From NCBI RefSeq assembly GCF_024124765.2, contig NZ_JAMXSR020000002.1, forward strand, positions 1,635,001-1,699,000: a stretch of DNA of 64,000 bases, written 5' to 3'. This DNA is from Sphingomonas sp. H160509. Lineage in GTDB: Bacteria; Pseudomonadota; Alphaproteobacteria; Sphingomonadales; Sphingomonadaceae. A program made the translations under genes and the position numbers. Below, in pieces: positions 8,683 to 18,917 of the stretch (position 1 is the first letter of the stretch; each line of letters starts with the position of its first letter). The notes beneath the pieces were generated by a model that saw only the letters and a list, made by a program, of their open reading frames with translations, did not search any database and was not told the DNA's origin.

Positions 8683-10994
8683 TCAGAACGCCCGCGAGAT
8701 CGTCGCCATGACCGCCGCGCCACTGCCGATGTAATAGGTAGGCGGCGAACCGGCGATCACCGTGCCGTTGCGGCCGATCGTGTCCTGCGCATTGGTACTG
8801 ACCGACTGGACGCCGGCGAGGACGTGGGGATCGGTGACGTTGATCGCGTTGACGCGAAGGTCGGTGCGCTTGCCGTCAAGCCAGTCTGCGAGGTGCATGC
8901 CGACCGACAGATCGAGCGTCGCATAGCCCTTGATCCTCTCGTCGTTCATGAAGCTCGCATATTGCCGGCCGATATATTTCGACGCGACGCTGCCGAAGAA
9001 CCGGCCATCGTCGTAGATCCCGCCGGCGCCGAACTGGACGGTCGGGCTGGATACTGCGTGCTTGCCCCTGGTCGGCAGGAAGTCCGCGCCGACCGGAAGA
9101 TCGTCGTCGATCCGCGCGCGCAAATACTCGCCGGAAAGGTACAGGCTGACACCCGCGACCGGGCGATAGTCGATCTCCGCATCCACCCCGTACGAAGTCT
9201 GGCCGCCGGCGTTGAGCGTCGCGTTGACCTGCGCGCCGCCCTGGTCGATCACGGTAGCCAACTGTCGGTTGCGGAACTTGTAGTGGAAGCCGGTCACCGA
9301 CGCGGAGAGCTGTTCGCCGATGAAGCGATAGCCGATCTCCTGCGAGACCGAATATTCGTTCTTGAGCGCGTTCGTCCCCTGCACGACCACGTCGCCGCCA
9401 TAATAGCTGTTGTAGAGCGTGAACTCGTTGGGCGTGCGGAAGTTGGTGGTGATGTTGGCGAACACCTGCTGGCGATCGTCGATCCGGTAGTGGATCGCGG
9501 CACGCGGCAAGGCGGCGAAGCTGTCGTTGCGCACCTTGTCCTGCGGTCCGGGCAGGTAATTGCGGCCATTGCGCAGGACGTTGACGCCCTTGAACCCGGC
9601 ATCGATCGTCAGCCGCGGCGTCAGCGCGATGCTGTCGGCGACAAAGAAGCCCTTCGTCACCGTCACGGTGCGCTGGTTCTCATAGGCGAGCAGGCGCCCG
9701 TCGGAGGTGCGGATCGCCTTCGCGCGATAGCCCCAGCGATCGGTCGGCTGCCCGTCTGCGTCGATCGAGGTGTAGGACTGCGTGACGCGGTCGGTGCCGT
9801 AGTCGAACCAGAGCCCCGCCGTGAGCGTGTGCGCGCCGGTCCTGAAGGTCAGCTTGCTGACGTTGCCGGTCCTCATTTGGTCGCCGGTGTAATTGCCGAG
9901 CACGGTCGCGACGCCGTCGACCGCACCGGGCAGCGCGATCGGCTGTGCCAGTTCCTCGGTGCCGAGGAAATTCCCTTCCGTGGTCAACTGCGTCCCGTAG
10001 GGGCGAATTGCCGTAGCCGAACTGAAGATAGGTGGTGGTGTCGAGCGCCAGCCGATCGTTCAGCACGAGGTGCACCGGTGCGGAGGCGTAGAGGTTGCGG
10101 AACGGCGCGCGGTACAGGCGCCAATAGTTGGTGTTCCCGGCGGTGTAGCTTCTGTCGTAGTTGAAGCCGCGACCCTGGGCGTTCCACTCGGCAAGTGTCG
10201 GGCTCCGGGTAGCTCGACGAGTTCGCATCGTTGTACGACAGCGCGAGACTGGCGCGGTTGCCCGCGCCCCATTCGTTCAGGATCTTGGCGTCGATGTGCT
10301 GGCGCGTGTCGTAGCCCGCGCCCCGCCAATTGTCCGCGCGGGTGTTCGAATAGGAGATGAAGGCCTTCAGTCCGGTCTTGCCGATCGTCCCGCTATCGAT
10401 CCGGAAGAACCCGCGCCGCGCCGCGTAGCTGCCGAGCGACAGGTCGACGAGCGCACCGGGGCGAGCCTTGGGATCGTCGAGCGACAGCGACAACAGACCG
10501 CCTGCCCCGCCGAGCGTCGGTGAATCGATATCGACCGAACCTTGGGCCAGCGAGATGCGCTTGAGGTTCTCGGGGTCGGCGAACTGCGACGGATAGGCGA
10601 AATAGTAGCCGATGTCGTTCTGCGGCGCGCCTTCCATCAGCACGCCGATCTCGTCCTGGCCGAGTCCGCGCAGCGTGAGGCTCGAACTCGTCGACAGGCC
10701 GTACGGGTCGCTCGATGCGACGTTCGCGCCGGGTAGCAGCGTGACGAGCTGAAACGCGTTGAGCGTCGGCGCCTGCTTGACGATGAAGTCGGCGGAGATC
10801 GCACTCTGCGCGCGCGGCACCTTCTGGTCGGGGAGCAAACCCGCCGGGTCCTGCTTGCCGACCACCCGGAATTCAGCGGGTTCGACAGGCTCGGACGCGA
10901 CCTGCGCGCTTGCAGAGGATGCGGCAAGGCTCGCCGAGAGGGTCAGCGCTACCCGGAAAGCTGGGCGGCCACGCGCTATCAACGCGCGCGTCAC
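8683..10994 (-). CDS. TonB-dependent receptor, TPP-riboswitch controlled; two extra bases
   Basis: Outer-membrane TonB-dependent receptor, about 769 residues once corrected. It has a signal peptide (SLAASSASAQ, cut near residue 31), a plug domain (about 50-180; SSSLTLRGLGQDEIGVLMEG) and a beta barrel ending in aromatic Phe (ISRAF), as outer-membrane proteins do. Two runs need one base fewer: GGG at 10200-10202 (giving YPEPTLAEW) and GGGG at 10000-10003 (giving NSPYGTQLTTEG). The TPP riboswitch 60 bp upstream and the kinase and PnuT genes downstream point to thiamine or a thiamine derivative as the ligand. Confidence 0.85.
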
Positions 10995-11057
10995 AACGAA
11001 AAACCAGCAATAAAAAACGTCACGTCCACTCCAATCGGAGGGACGACGGGCCAGCCG

Positions 11058-11152
11058 CAGACCCTCCCTACGCCGGTATAAGCCGGATCAGGTTCAGCGG
11101 GTCATGGGCTGTTGCCCACCTCTCAGCCGCACATCAGCGGCCCCCCGGGGAT
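11058..11152 (-). promoter_or_regulatory. TPP (thiamine pyrophosphate) riboswitch, THI element
   Basis: On the minus strand the order is CCCCGGGGGGCCGC, then GGCTGAGAGGTGGGC, then CCGCTGAACCTGATCCGG, then TATACCGGCGTAGGGAGGG. The CTGAGA and CTGAACCTGATC segments and the GCGTAGGGA closing strand are the conserved core of THI-box aptamers. It lies about 60 bp before the TonB-dependent receptor ATG at 10994. TPP binding would be expected to reduce expression, most likely by hiding the ribosome binding site or by termination. Confidence 0.95.
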
Positions 11153-11456
11153 GCGTTTCGCTTAGGCGGTTGGGCGAGTGGTGGAAAGGGCTATCGCGTT
11201 GATCTGGCTGGAGTGCCGCACGCGGTGCACCGGCGAACCTCAAGCCCCTCCCCAAGAATGGCGCGCAGCGGCCGGCCTACCCAGAAAACATGCTGTGAAA
11301 ACAAGGTAGGCCGACCGCCTCTACTGCTCGATCGACGAGCACCACCAGGGTCGGCAAGGGAACGCCAACACCGCGGCGGTGTGACAGTTACGTTGCAACG
11401 CGGCATAAAGACTCACCGTATCACAAAATGTCTCGGCTAACGGCGGCGTCGCACGG
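11153..11456. other. Gap with no gene recognised
   Basis: About 300 bp between the TPP riboswitch and the converging end of the small gene at 11457. It probably contains the promoter of the thiamine operon, but I cannot place -35 and -10 boxes with confidence. The open frames here are short, Arg-rich and unconvincing. Confidence 0.4.
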
Positions 11457-11792
11457 TCAGGCGCGACCCTCGCGGCGCTTGATCTCGCCCAGCAGCGCCT
11501 CGGCCACCGGGTTGCCGACCTCGCCACCCGACTGGTCGTACGCACCTGCAAGCTGTGCGTCCGTCGCGCCCTGCAACAGCGCGTTCACCTCGGCGTTGAA
11601 GTCGTCGACTTCGCCCGCGGCGGCATCGGCGGCGTCTTCGCTCGTCACGGCCGGCTCTGCTCCAGCAGCCGGAGCGTGTGCCATCACGGCATCCTGCTTG
11701 AAGACGTCGAAGGCTTCGGCGGCCTCGTTGCGCTCCTCGATCGCGATTTCGAGGCGGGTGAACAGGTCGAGCTGCGGTGCGGTGTTTTCCAT
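11457..11792 (-). CDS. Small acidic protein, unknown function
   Basis: No family recognised. The 111-residue product starts MENTAPQLDLFTRLEIAIEE and is rich in Ala, Glu and Asp. It has no signal peptide or membrane segment, so a cytoplasmic location is likely. The sequence looks helical throughout, with an acidic middle (about residues 48-75) and a basic end (EIKRREGRA). It stands alone: the thiamine operon promoter region lies on one side, and a divergent acetyltransferase gene starts 185 bp away on the other. Composition and codon use are consistent with a real gene of this genome. Confidence 0.6.
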   Translation of the reverse strand: MENTAPQLDLFTRLEIAIEERNEAAEAFDVFKQDAVMAHAPAAGAEPAVTSEDAADAAAGEVDDFNAEVNALLQGATDAQLAGAYDQSGGEVGNPVAEALLGEIKRREGRA

Positions 11793-11977
11793 TCCGCCAG
11801 CTTATCCGCGCGAACACGGTCCAGGCAACTCGTTCGCGCACGGCCGCTACCCGAAGCGAGAACGTACCAGGAATCTCTATAATCTAAAGCAACTCGTGAG
11901 ACTTCCAGCCGGAACGTCCGTTCTGCCTTTCAAGCCGCCGACCTGGACCCAGCGATCGGTAGCAGCAGGGAGAGACC

Positions 11978-12379
11978 ATGACCGCGATCCGAGCCGCCGA
12001 ACCCTATGACCTGTCCCGGTTGATGGCGTTCGATTCCTTCCCCGGAGACCGGATCGCGGAGATCGTCGAGCGCCGCATGCTGGTAGCCGAAGTGGACGGC
12101 GTCATCGCAGGCTATATCGCGTGGCAGACCGGCGGATGCATCGGCAAGGACTATGTGAACAAACTGGTCGTCGATCCCGACTATCGTCGCCACGGGATCG
12201 CCCAATCGTTGATAGCCGAACTGAAATCTGTCTTGAGTGGCAGAGTCTTCATCTCGACCGGTGTCGATAACAGCGCCGCTGTGGGACTTTTGACACGCAC
12301 CAATTGGCAACCAGCCGGGCAGATCGTTGGCTTACGCCCTGCAGACGAAGCGGAAATCTTCTACTACCGAGACCTCTGA
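11978..12379 (+). CDS. GNAT-family N-acetyltransferase
   Basis: Cytoplasmic acetyltransferase of the GNAT superfamily, 133 residues. The acetyl-CoA binding motif A is VNKLVVDPDYRRHGIAQSLI (about residues 60-80; the Arg-Arg-His-Gly-Ile loop binds the pyrophosphate). Before it comes the usual beta-strand reading VAEVDGVIAGYIAW, and after it the motif B region with NSAAVGLLTRTNW. AGGGAGAG upstream of the ATG is a good ribosome binding site. The substrate cannot be told from the sequence, and there is no operon partner. Confidence 0.85.
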   Translation: MTAIRAAEPYDLSRLMAFDSFPGDRIAEIVERRMLVAEVDGVIAGYIAWQTGGCIGKDYVNKLVVDPDYRRHGIAQSLIAELKSVLSGRVFISTGVDNSAAVGLLTRTNWQPAGQIVGLRPADEAEIFYYRDL

Positions 12380-12512
12380 GTCGCGGCATTGCCCTTGATG
12401 TTTACTACCGACATCAGTTCTCGTGGAATTAAGCGGGCAGGTCGTGAGATTTTTGCGACTAGTCGAGGGACCGACTTGTATCACCAAACGTTTGCGGCGA
12501 TATAACTCAGAC

Positions 12513-12656
12513 ATGCCCCAACGGATGCTCAATCCCGACCAACGGCTTCGCGAGCATCTCGAGGATGCGCTGGCGGAGGCGGATGCGCTCGGCCAGACGG
12601 TCGTCGCCGCGTTGATCTCCGAGGCACTCGACGCTTTGGCATACGTCCGCCCCTGA
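12513..12656 (+). CDS. Short helical protein, unknown function
   Basis: A 47-residue product starting MPQRMLNPDQRLREHLEDAL. Residues 8-45 form one amphipathic acidic helix (EDALAEADALGQTVVAALIS). It resembles the small helical proteins of unknown function common in sphingomonads. The frame is open upstream to 12423, but that part reads poorly, so the ATG at 12513 is preferred. No partner gene is apparent. It may be a small cytosolic protein, and the call is uncertain. Confidence 0.45.
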   Translation: MPQRMLNPDQRLREHLEDALAEADALGQTVVAALISEALDALAYVRP

Positions 12657-12692
12657 AGGGATCGTCGCGCCAGCCCCGCGAGTTGGGCCATC

Positions 12693-14196
12693 ATGGTAAC
12701 GTCGCTCTCGCAACCTTCGACTGTAGAATCGCTGGATTCCTGGGCTGAGGCAGTTCGCATACGCCGAATGAACGCGGCAGAAGTCCGACCAACGGGGCGC
12801 TACGTCCTTTGCTGGCTGCAACAGGCGTTGCGTGCCCGCGACAATCCGGTGATCGACGCAGCGATCCGCCTCGGCAACGATCTCGGGCTGCCGGTCCTCG
12901 TCTATCACGGGCTGCGCGAAGACTTCCCCTACGCGTCCGATCGCCTGCACCGGTTCATTCTCGGCGCAAGCCGCGATCTGGCGCGAGACTGTCGCCAGCG
13001 CGGCCTCGCCTGCGTCCAGCATGTCGACCGCGACGACGCGCGCGAGAAAGGCCTGGTCTATCGTCTGGCAGCCGACAGCGCCGCGGTGTTCGTCGAGGAC
13101 CAGCCGACCTTTGTCGCGCGCTGGCAGTCGGACCGTGTCGCCGCCCGCACCGAAGTCGCGATGTTCGCGGTCAACGCCGCATGCCTGGTACCCCCCGCGC
13201 TGCTCGGCGACGGCATCGGCTCGACCACCGCGTTCCGGCGCCGACACGAAGCCGTGCGTGCGGATTGGCTGGCGACCGACGACCTTCAGGCGGACATCGC
13301 CGCGTATGACGGCCCCCCTGCCCTTCACGTCCGATCGTCTCGAATCCTGCAGCGACGCCGACCTGGACCGGCTGGTCGAGAACGCGGCGATCGATCATTC
13401 GCTTGCGCTCAGTCCGGACTTCCCGGCCGGTCGCGAGGGCGCGCTAAGCAAGCTTGAACGGCTGATGGACATTGTGCTGCCGACCTATGCGACGACCCGC
13501 AACGATGCGACCAAGCCGGTCGGTGCGAGCATGCTCTCGCCCTATCTGCATTTCGGCGTGATCGGCCCGCGCGAAGTCATGGCCACCGTCGAAGCCGCCG
13601 ATGCGCCCGCCGCCGCCAAGACCAAATTCGCCGACGAACTGCTGACATGGCGCGAATGGTTCCACTACCAGGCTCGCGCGCTTCGCTCGCCCGAACGCTA
13701 CGACCGCGTTTCGGAATGGGCCCGCGAAACGCTGGCCGCTCACGCTTCCGATCCGCGTCCGGAAGTGGAAACGCTCGCCGACCTGCTCAACGGAACCACC
13801 CGCGACGAGACCTGGAACGCCTGCCAGCGCCAGTTCCTGGTCGATGGCTGGATGCACAATAATCTGCGGATGTACTGGGCCAAGCGGATCATCGCCCTGA
13901 CGCCCGATCCCGAGACGGCATGGGCGACCGCCTGCTACCTGAACGACCGGCTCAGTCTCGACGGGCGCGATCCGTCGACCTACGGCAACATCGCGGCGTC
14001 GTTCGGTGCAGGATCGCCCGGTCGCGACGGGCCGCCGATCTACGGCAAGGTGCCGACGCGGTCGGACGGCTCGACCCGACACCGCGACGGTGGCCCGGAG
14101 TGGCTTCACGCCGCCGCAACGCGTGCCGCGCCCGAACCTACGCTGCCGTCGAGCCTACCGTCCGCACTTTACCTTACGGGCGCACTGCCCATCTAA
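12693..14196 (+). CDS. phr: Class II-type deoxyribodipyrimidine (CPD) photolyase; one extra C at 13313-13318
   Basis: Light-driven repair enzyme that splits cyclobutane pyrimidine dimers using FAD. The N-terminal antenna-like domain has the class II signature [16 protein letters not shown] followed by [19 protein letters not shown]. The C-terminal FAD domain has [31 protein letters not shown] and [20 protein letters not shown], the last typical of class II enzymes. The two halves lie in different frames as read; removing one C from the run at 13313-13318 gives 500 residues, a normal length. The ATG at 12693 is used; a second at 12768 is possible but would shorten the antenna domain's first helix. 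Confidence 0.88.
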
Positions 14197-14293
14197 CCCG
14201 AGCGCGCGTCGCCGCGCGCTACCGACAGCCCAACCCATTCAACTGCAAGCATGGCGCGCCCGTCAGGCGCAGCGCCGTACACCGGAATTGACC

Positions 14294-15499
14294 ATGACAT
14301 CGACTGCGCAAGACCGCCCGGAACCTCGTACGACGGGCTATGTCCTGACCAGCAGCGTGACGTTCGCGATGGCCGCCGCTGCCGGCGTCGCGGTCGCCAA
14401 CATCTATTACAACCAGCCGATGCTCGGCGTGATCGAGAAGGATCTGCCGGGCAAGCTGTCCACGCTGATCCCCACCGCGACGCAATTGGGGTATGCCGCA
14501 GGCCTGTTCTTCCTCGTGCCGCTCGGCGACTTGATCGAGCGCAAACGCCTGATCGTGATCCAGTTCGCGGTCCTCGCCGCCTCGCTGGTCGCCGCCGCAG
14601 TCGCGCCCACCGCTGGGCTCGTCGTGGCTGCATCGCTGCTGGTCGGTATCGCCTCCACGGTCGCGCAGCAGATCGTTCCGCTAGCCGCCAACCTCGCCGC
14701 GCCGGACCGACGCGGGGCAACCGTCGGCACGGTCATGTCGGGCCTGTTATGTGGGATATTGCTGAGCCGAACTCTCGCCGGCTTCGTCGCCACGCATGCC
14801 GGTTGGCGCGAGATGTTCTGGCTCGGCGTGCCGATGGCGCTCGCCGTCGGCCTCTGGATGGCGATCAAGCTGCCCCGCAGCCAGCCCGCCGCCGCACTGT
14901 CCTATGGCGGCCTCCTCCGCTCGCTCGTCGGGCTGTGGCGCGAGTTCGGTGCCTTGCGGCTGGCGACCGTCACCCAGTCGCTGATCTTCGCCGCATTCAC
15001 CGCGTTCTGGACCATCCTCGCGCTCAGACTTCAGGAGCCGCGCTATGCGATGGGTGCCGACGTCGCGGGCCTGTTCGGCATCGTCGGCGCAGTCGGCATC
15101 TTCGCCGCACCGATCGCCGGTCGGTACGCGGATCGAAAGGGCCCGCATTTGGTAATCGCGCTCGGCGCCGCGCTGACGCTGGTATCGTGGATCCTGTTCG
15201 GCGTGTGGACGTCGATCGCGGGCATGGTCGTCGGTGTCATCGTGCTCGATTTCGCCGTCCAGAGCGCGCTCGTCTCCAACCAGCACATCGTCTACGCGCT
15301 GCGCCCCCAAGCGAGGGCGCGGCTCAACACGATCTTCATGGGCGGCATGTTCCTGGGCGGCGCGGTCGGGTCCGCCGCGGCGACGCAGGCCTGGGCCGCG
15401 GCCGGCTGGTCCGGCGTGGTCATGCTCGGCATCGTGCTGACCGCACTGGCGACGCTGATCCAGACGGTCAGCCTGGTTCGGCGCAAGCGGGCGATCTGA
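14294..15499 (+). CDS. MFS transporter, probable drug/metabolite exporter
   Basis: Inner-membrane major facilitator protein, about 401 residues and 12 predicted helices. The loop after helix 2 reads [13 protein letters not shown], the MFS motif A with the Asp and basic residues in place. [13 protein letters not shown] near the N-terminus (about residues 36-48) is typical of a family of MFS exporters seen in proteobacteria. The ATG at 14294 is used because the upstream 288 bp of open frame are Arg-rich and overlap the photolyase end. It lies about 100 bp after the photolyase, and no substrate is indicated. Confidence 0.85.
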   Translation: MTSTAQDRPEPRTTGYVLTSSVTFAMAAAAGVAVANIYYNQPMLGVIEKDLPGKLSTLIPTATQLGYAAGLFFLVPLGDLIERKRLIVIQFAVLAASLVAAAVAPTAGLVVAASLLVGIASTVAQQIVPLAANLAAPDRRGATVGTVMSGLLCGILLSRTLAGFVATHAGWREMFWLGVPMALAVGLWMAIKLPRSQPAAALSYGGLLRSLVGLWREFGALRLATVTQSLIFAAFTAFWTILALRLQEPRYAMGADVAGLFGIVGAVGIFAAPIAGRYADRKGPHLVIALGAALTLVSWILFGVWTSIAGMVVGVIVLDFAVQSALVSNQHIVYALRPQARARLNTIFMGGMFLGGAVGSAAATQAWAAAGWSGVVMLGIVLTALATLIQTVSLVRRKRAI

Positions 15500-15516
15500 C
15501 CGACCGCCCGGCGCGC

Positions 15517-18500
15517 TTACAGTCCGATAGAGTAGAGTGCGTGGTGCGCCAGAATGAACAGCGTACGACGATCGGCGCCACCGATGACGAGTTGCAGCGG
15601 ACGTTCCGGTACGTCGATACGGCGTAACAGCGTGCCGTCCGGCCGGTAGACGAACACCTGTCCATTGGCGACGTACAGGTTGCCGGCCGCATCGCGCGTC
15701 GCGCTCTCGCCGCCGCGCGGTGCGACGACCTTTAGGTCCGTCACCCGGCCATTGTCGCCGACCAGACCGCTATACGTGCGGTTCTCCGATCCGTTGGTCA
15801 GCACCACCCGCTCGCCGGGGGGCGCCGTGACGAACCCATAGGAGTCGAGCGTATCGGACCAGCGCCAACCCTGATGATCGTCCGGCCCCTGATTCCACAC
15901 GCGGAACGCCGGCAGCACCAGCGAACCGTCGGGCGAGACATATTCCTGCGCCTTCGCCTCGCCCATCTTGCCGGTGAAGAAATCGGCGAGCGGTGGATAT
16001 TGGTACGTCGTAGGATCGATCCGGTCGGCGAACTCGCCGTTCGCCCAGAGGTTGACGGGCAGCACCGTCGCCGCACCGCGTCTCGCCTTGGCGGGGGTCG
16101 GTGCGATGACTCGAACGTCAGCCGGCTTGGTCGGATCGATGCTGTAGACGGTCCCGTCTTGCCCGGCCGACGACAGCACCAGCAGATCGCCGGACTTGGC
16201 GACCGCGAGGTTGACCGCGTCGAGCGGCGCTTCCGCGACGATCGACAGGCCTTCGGTCTTCGACCAGCCATGGATCCGCTGGAAGCGGCGATCGATGAAG
16301 TACAGCTTGCCCTGCGCATCGACCGCGCCGCCGGCGATCGAATAGAAACCGTCGGCCAGTTTCTCGACACCGGGGGTTGCGGGTATCGGGGTTCGGGCTG
16401 CCGTGGCCGAAGCTGCCGGCACGTCGAGCTTGGCGAATTCGAGTTCACGCACTTCCTGGCCGCGCGTCATGTCCTTGATGGCGTTCTCGAACGGGAACTT
16501 GCTCGCGCGCAGATACTTGCCGCAGCCCTTCGCGTCGCAGCTCGCAAACCCGCTTTCGGCGTTCACGTGGACGTTGCGGAAACGGATATCGCCGGAGTCG
16601 TAGAGCTTTACCGCCGCGTCCATCGGCTTGATCGACCGCGTGACGCGGTAGCTGTGATAATTGGCGAACAGGATGTTGCGCGAATTGCGGATCTCGGTGG
16701 AAATCGCGTCGACACCGTCGCGCACCTCCTGCTCGGTCTGCGGCGCGAGAAATTCCCAGTTCTCGACGTTGTCGAGGACGATCTCGGCACGGTAATGATG
16801 CTCGGCGGAGAGTTCGTAGACGTGGCCGGGAGTCTTGGTGTTCGAGACGTGGAAGCCGGCCGAGGCCAACGTGTTCGGCGACCAGATCGCCGCGAAGGTA
16901 CCGCCGCCGCCATCGGTCACCCAGATGCTCGGATGCTGGCCATCGAAGCGCGCACGCGGATCGCCGAACCCGATCGGGCTGCCCTTGGTCAGCACGGTGC
17001 CGCCGCCGCCCTGGATCTTGACGTCATTGATCATAGACGCCTCGCCCGCCTTCCAGAGCAACGCCGTCGCGCGCGGGTTCACGCCGCCGGTCCAGAGCCC
17101 GAGGCCGGAGACGATCGCGTTGCCACCCTTCGCACTCTCCAACAGCGCCTTCGGACCGCCGACGCCCATGTACGCGGGCGTCTCGTCGGGGAGATAGAGA
17201 TGCGTGAGGCTCGGGTGCAGCGAGATCAGCACGCTGTCAGGCCGTAGCTTCAGCGTGTCGGTGACGCGGTAGCGACCGACCGGGAGATACAGCACGCGGT
17301 GCGTGTTGATCGCGCGCTGCAAGGCTGCGGTATCGTCGGTGGTATCGTCACCTTTGACGCCCAAATCACGCACGTTCGCCCATTCGCGCACCGCCGGCAT
17401 GGCCCGGATCGCCGGCGCGCGTCGAGCGGGCAATCGAGACAGCCGCACGATCGAAACGTCGGTCGCATATTCGCCGATCGTGCCGAGGCCCGCGAGCTTC
17501 AGACCGTAGGAAAAGTCGGCGACCCGGTAGGTCGGCCCCGCGGCTGCGACGGTCTTACCGCTATCGCGGAAGCGCGCAAAGGTCGGTGTGTTGCTCGCGA
17601 CCGCATTGTCGAAGCCGATCTGCGTGAAGACGCTGTTCTCGGCGGAAACGACGATGCCCGCCTGCGATACGTTCTCGAACCGGACGTCCTTGCCCCAGAA
17701 GGAATCCGAATAGCCGCGGTCGATCTCGATCCCGATCGGCGTATCGCGGATCGCGACGTTGACGAGGGTCAGGTCGACCTCGTGCTCGCGGATCGCCGCG
17801 TCGCGCTGCCCCTGGAACTCCGAATCAAGCAGCGTGAACTGCCAAGCTGGCGAGGTCTTCTCCGACATGATGCCGTAGCGACCGCCGAAGAAGCGCAGAT
17901 TCTCGAACTCGTTGCCCGCCTGATAGACGCCGGCAAGACCCGAGCCGATATGGAAGTCGATGTGTCGCAGATAGCCGTGCTGCGCGACGCGGAAGCGCAC
18001 CGCGACCGCGCCGGCATTGCCATCGCCGATCCGGAAATCGACGTTGGACAGCGTGGAATAGAAAGTGCTCGAGGTCGCATCGAAGATCGCCGGATCGAAC
18101 GGGACGCTGGTACGCGGTGGTACGGGTGCCTTGCCGACGCGGTACTGGTCCTCGCCGGTGAAGCTGACCATCGCCGCCACGCCGGACCCGAAACCCGCGC
18201 TGTTGTCTGCGAGGACGATTTCCGGACGAGTCGTGCCGACGCCGAACACGCGGACGGCGGACCGGATGAAGATCGTGCGGGTGATCCGGTAGCGTCCCGA
18301 TGGCAGGAACACGACGCCGCCATGACCGCCAGCCGCCGCCGCGTCGATCGCCTGCTGGATCGCCGCGCTATCGTCCGCGCGGCCGTCGCCGACGCCTTTC
18401 ACGGTTACCGCCTGCGGATCGTTGGGTTGGCTGAGATAGACCGAGACCGACCGGGTTGGCGCCGAAGTCTTCGCAACGGCCGGGCTGGCGACAAGAAGCG

Positions 18501-18531
18501 CCGTTCCGCAGAGCAGCCATTTCGCAACCAT
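15517..18531 (-). CDS. Secreted beta-helix (pectate-lyase-3/GH55-like) and beta-propeller protein
   Basis: A 1004-residue exported protein with an intact frame. After a signal peptide (cut after ASPAVAK, near residue 21) come two pectate-lyase-3 type repeats: GDGRADDSAAIQQAIDAAAA with HGGVVFLPSGRYRIT (about 48-85), and DLGVKGDDTTDDTAALQRAI with VLYLPVGRYRVTDTL (about 390-430). Paired beta-helix halves of this kind occur in GH55 exo-beta-1,3-glucanases and in phage-type depolymerases. The last 300 residues (from about 715) look like an SMP-30/NHL-type propeller (GGAVDAQGKLYFIDRRF, LAVAKSGDLLVLSS). Substrate and reaction are not certain; polysaccharide cleavage or binding is inferred. Confidence 0.8.
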   Translation of the reverse strand: MVAKWLLCGTALLVASPAVAKTSAPTRSVSVYLSQPNDPQAVTVKGVGDGRADDSAAIQQAIDAAAAGGHGGVVFLPSGRYRITRTIFIRSAVRVFGVGTTRPEIVLADNSAGFGSGVAAMVSFTGEDQYRVGKAPVPPRTSVPFDPAIFDATSSTFYSTLSNVDFRIGDGNAGAVAVRFRVAQHGYLRHIDFHIGSGLAGVYQAGNEFENLRFFGGRYGIMSEKTSPAWQFTLLDSEFQGQRDAAIREHEVDLTLVNVAIRDTPIGIEIDRGYSDSFWGKDVRFENVSQAGIVVSAENSVFTQIGFDNAVASNTPTFARFRDSGKTVAAAGPTYRVADFSYGLKLAGLGTIGEYATDVSIVRLSRLPARRAPAIRAMPAVREWANVRDLGVKGDDTTDDTAALQRAINTHRVLYLPVGRYRVTDTLKLRPDSVLISLHPSLTHLYLPDETPAYMGVGGPKALLESAKGGNAIVSGLGLWTGGVNPRATALLWKAGEASMINDVKIQGGGGTVLTKGSPIGFGDPRARFDGQHPSIWVTDGGGGTFAAIWSPNTLASAGFHVSNTKTPGHVYELSAEHHYRAEIVLDNVENWEFLAPQTEQEVRDGVDAISTEIRNSRNILFANYHSYRVTRSIKPMDAAVKLYDSGDIRFRNVHVNAESGFASCDAKGCGKYLRASKFPFENAIKDMTRGQEVRELEFAKLDVPAASATAARTPIPATPGVEKLADGFYSIAGGAVDAQGKLYFIDRRFQRIHGWSKTEGLSIVAEAPLDAVNLAVAKSGDLLVLSSAGQDGTVYSIDPTKPADVRVIAPTPAKARRGAATVLPVNLWANGEFADRIDPTTYQYPPLADFFTGKMGEAKAQEYVSPDGSLVLPAFRVWNQGPDDHQGWRWSDTLDSYGFVTAPPGERVVLTNGSENRTYSGLVGDNGRVTDLKVVAPRGGESATRDAAGNLYVANGQVFVYRPDGTLLRRIDVPERPLQLVIGGADRRTLFILAHHALYSIGL

Positions 18532-18653
18532 CGTCCGTCTCCCGTTATCAGGACAGCAGTCCTACCGTTCGTGGAGGCCCGCTTCATCTGCGACGAAGGT
18601 CGTATTCGGAGCCCTCCGATCCTCCCCCACCAGAAGGAGGCCGAAGCTAAGTG

Positions 18654-18917
18654 TCAGATCGCCAGCGTCTGCGCGACGATCGCAGCCTGCGTCCGGTTGC
18701 GGACGTTCAGCTTGCGCATCAGGGCGGTCATGTGGACCTTCACGGTAGCCTCGGCGATGCCGAGATCGAACGCGATCTGCTTGTTAAGCAGGCCCGAATG
18801 GACGCCGCGAAGGACCCTGATCTGCGTTGGGGTCAGCCGCGGCGACGCGGCGCAAGAGGCAGCAGCGGTCGCGACCGAAGGTTGGTGCGTATGGTATCCA
18901 GGCCGTTCCATGGTCAT
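18654..18917 (-). CDS. Single-domain LuxR/GerE-type transcriptional regulator
   Basis: An 87-residue DNA-binding protein made almost only of a LuxR-type helix-turn-helix: LTPTQIRVLRGVHSGLLNKQ, then IAFDLGIAEATVKVHMTALM and RKLNVRNRTQAAIVA (residues 28-83). The residues expected at the LuxR positions are present (LNKQIA, ATVKVHM, RNRTQA). There is no receiver or autoinducer domain before it, only about 27 Ser/Ala-rich residues. The ATG at 18917 has GGGAGGG 5 bases upstream. It is either a stand-alone regulator or the remnant of a longer response regulator; the good ribosome binding site favours the former. Confidence 0.8.
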   Translation of the reverse strand: MTMERPGYHTHQPSVATAAASCAASPRLTPTQIRVLRGVHSGLLNKQIAFDLGIAEATVKVHMTALMRKLNVRNRTQAAIVAQTLAI

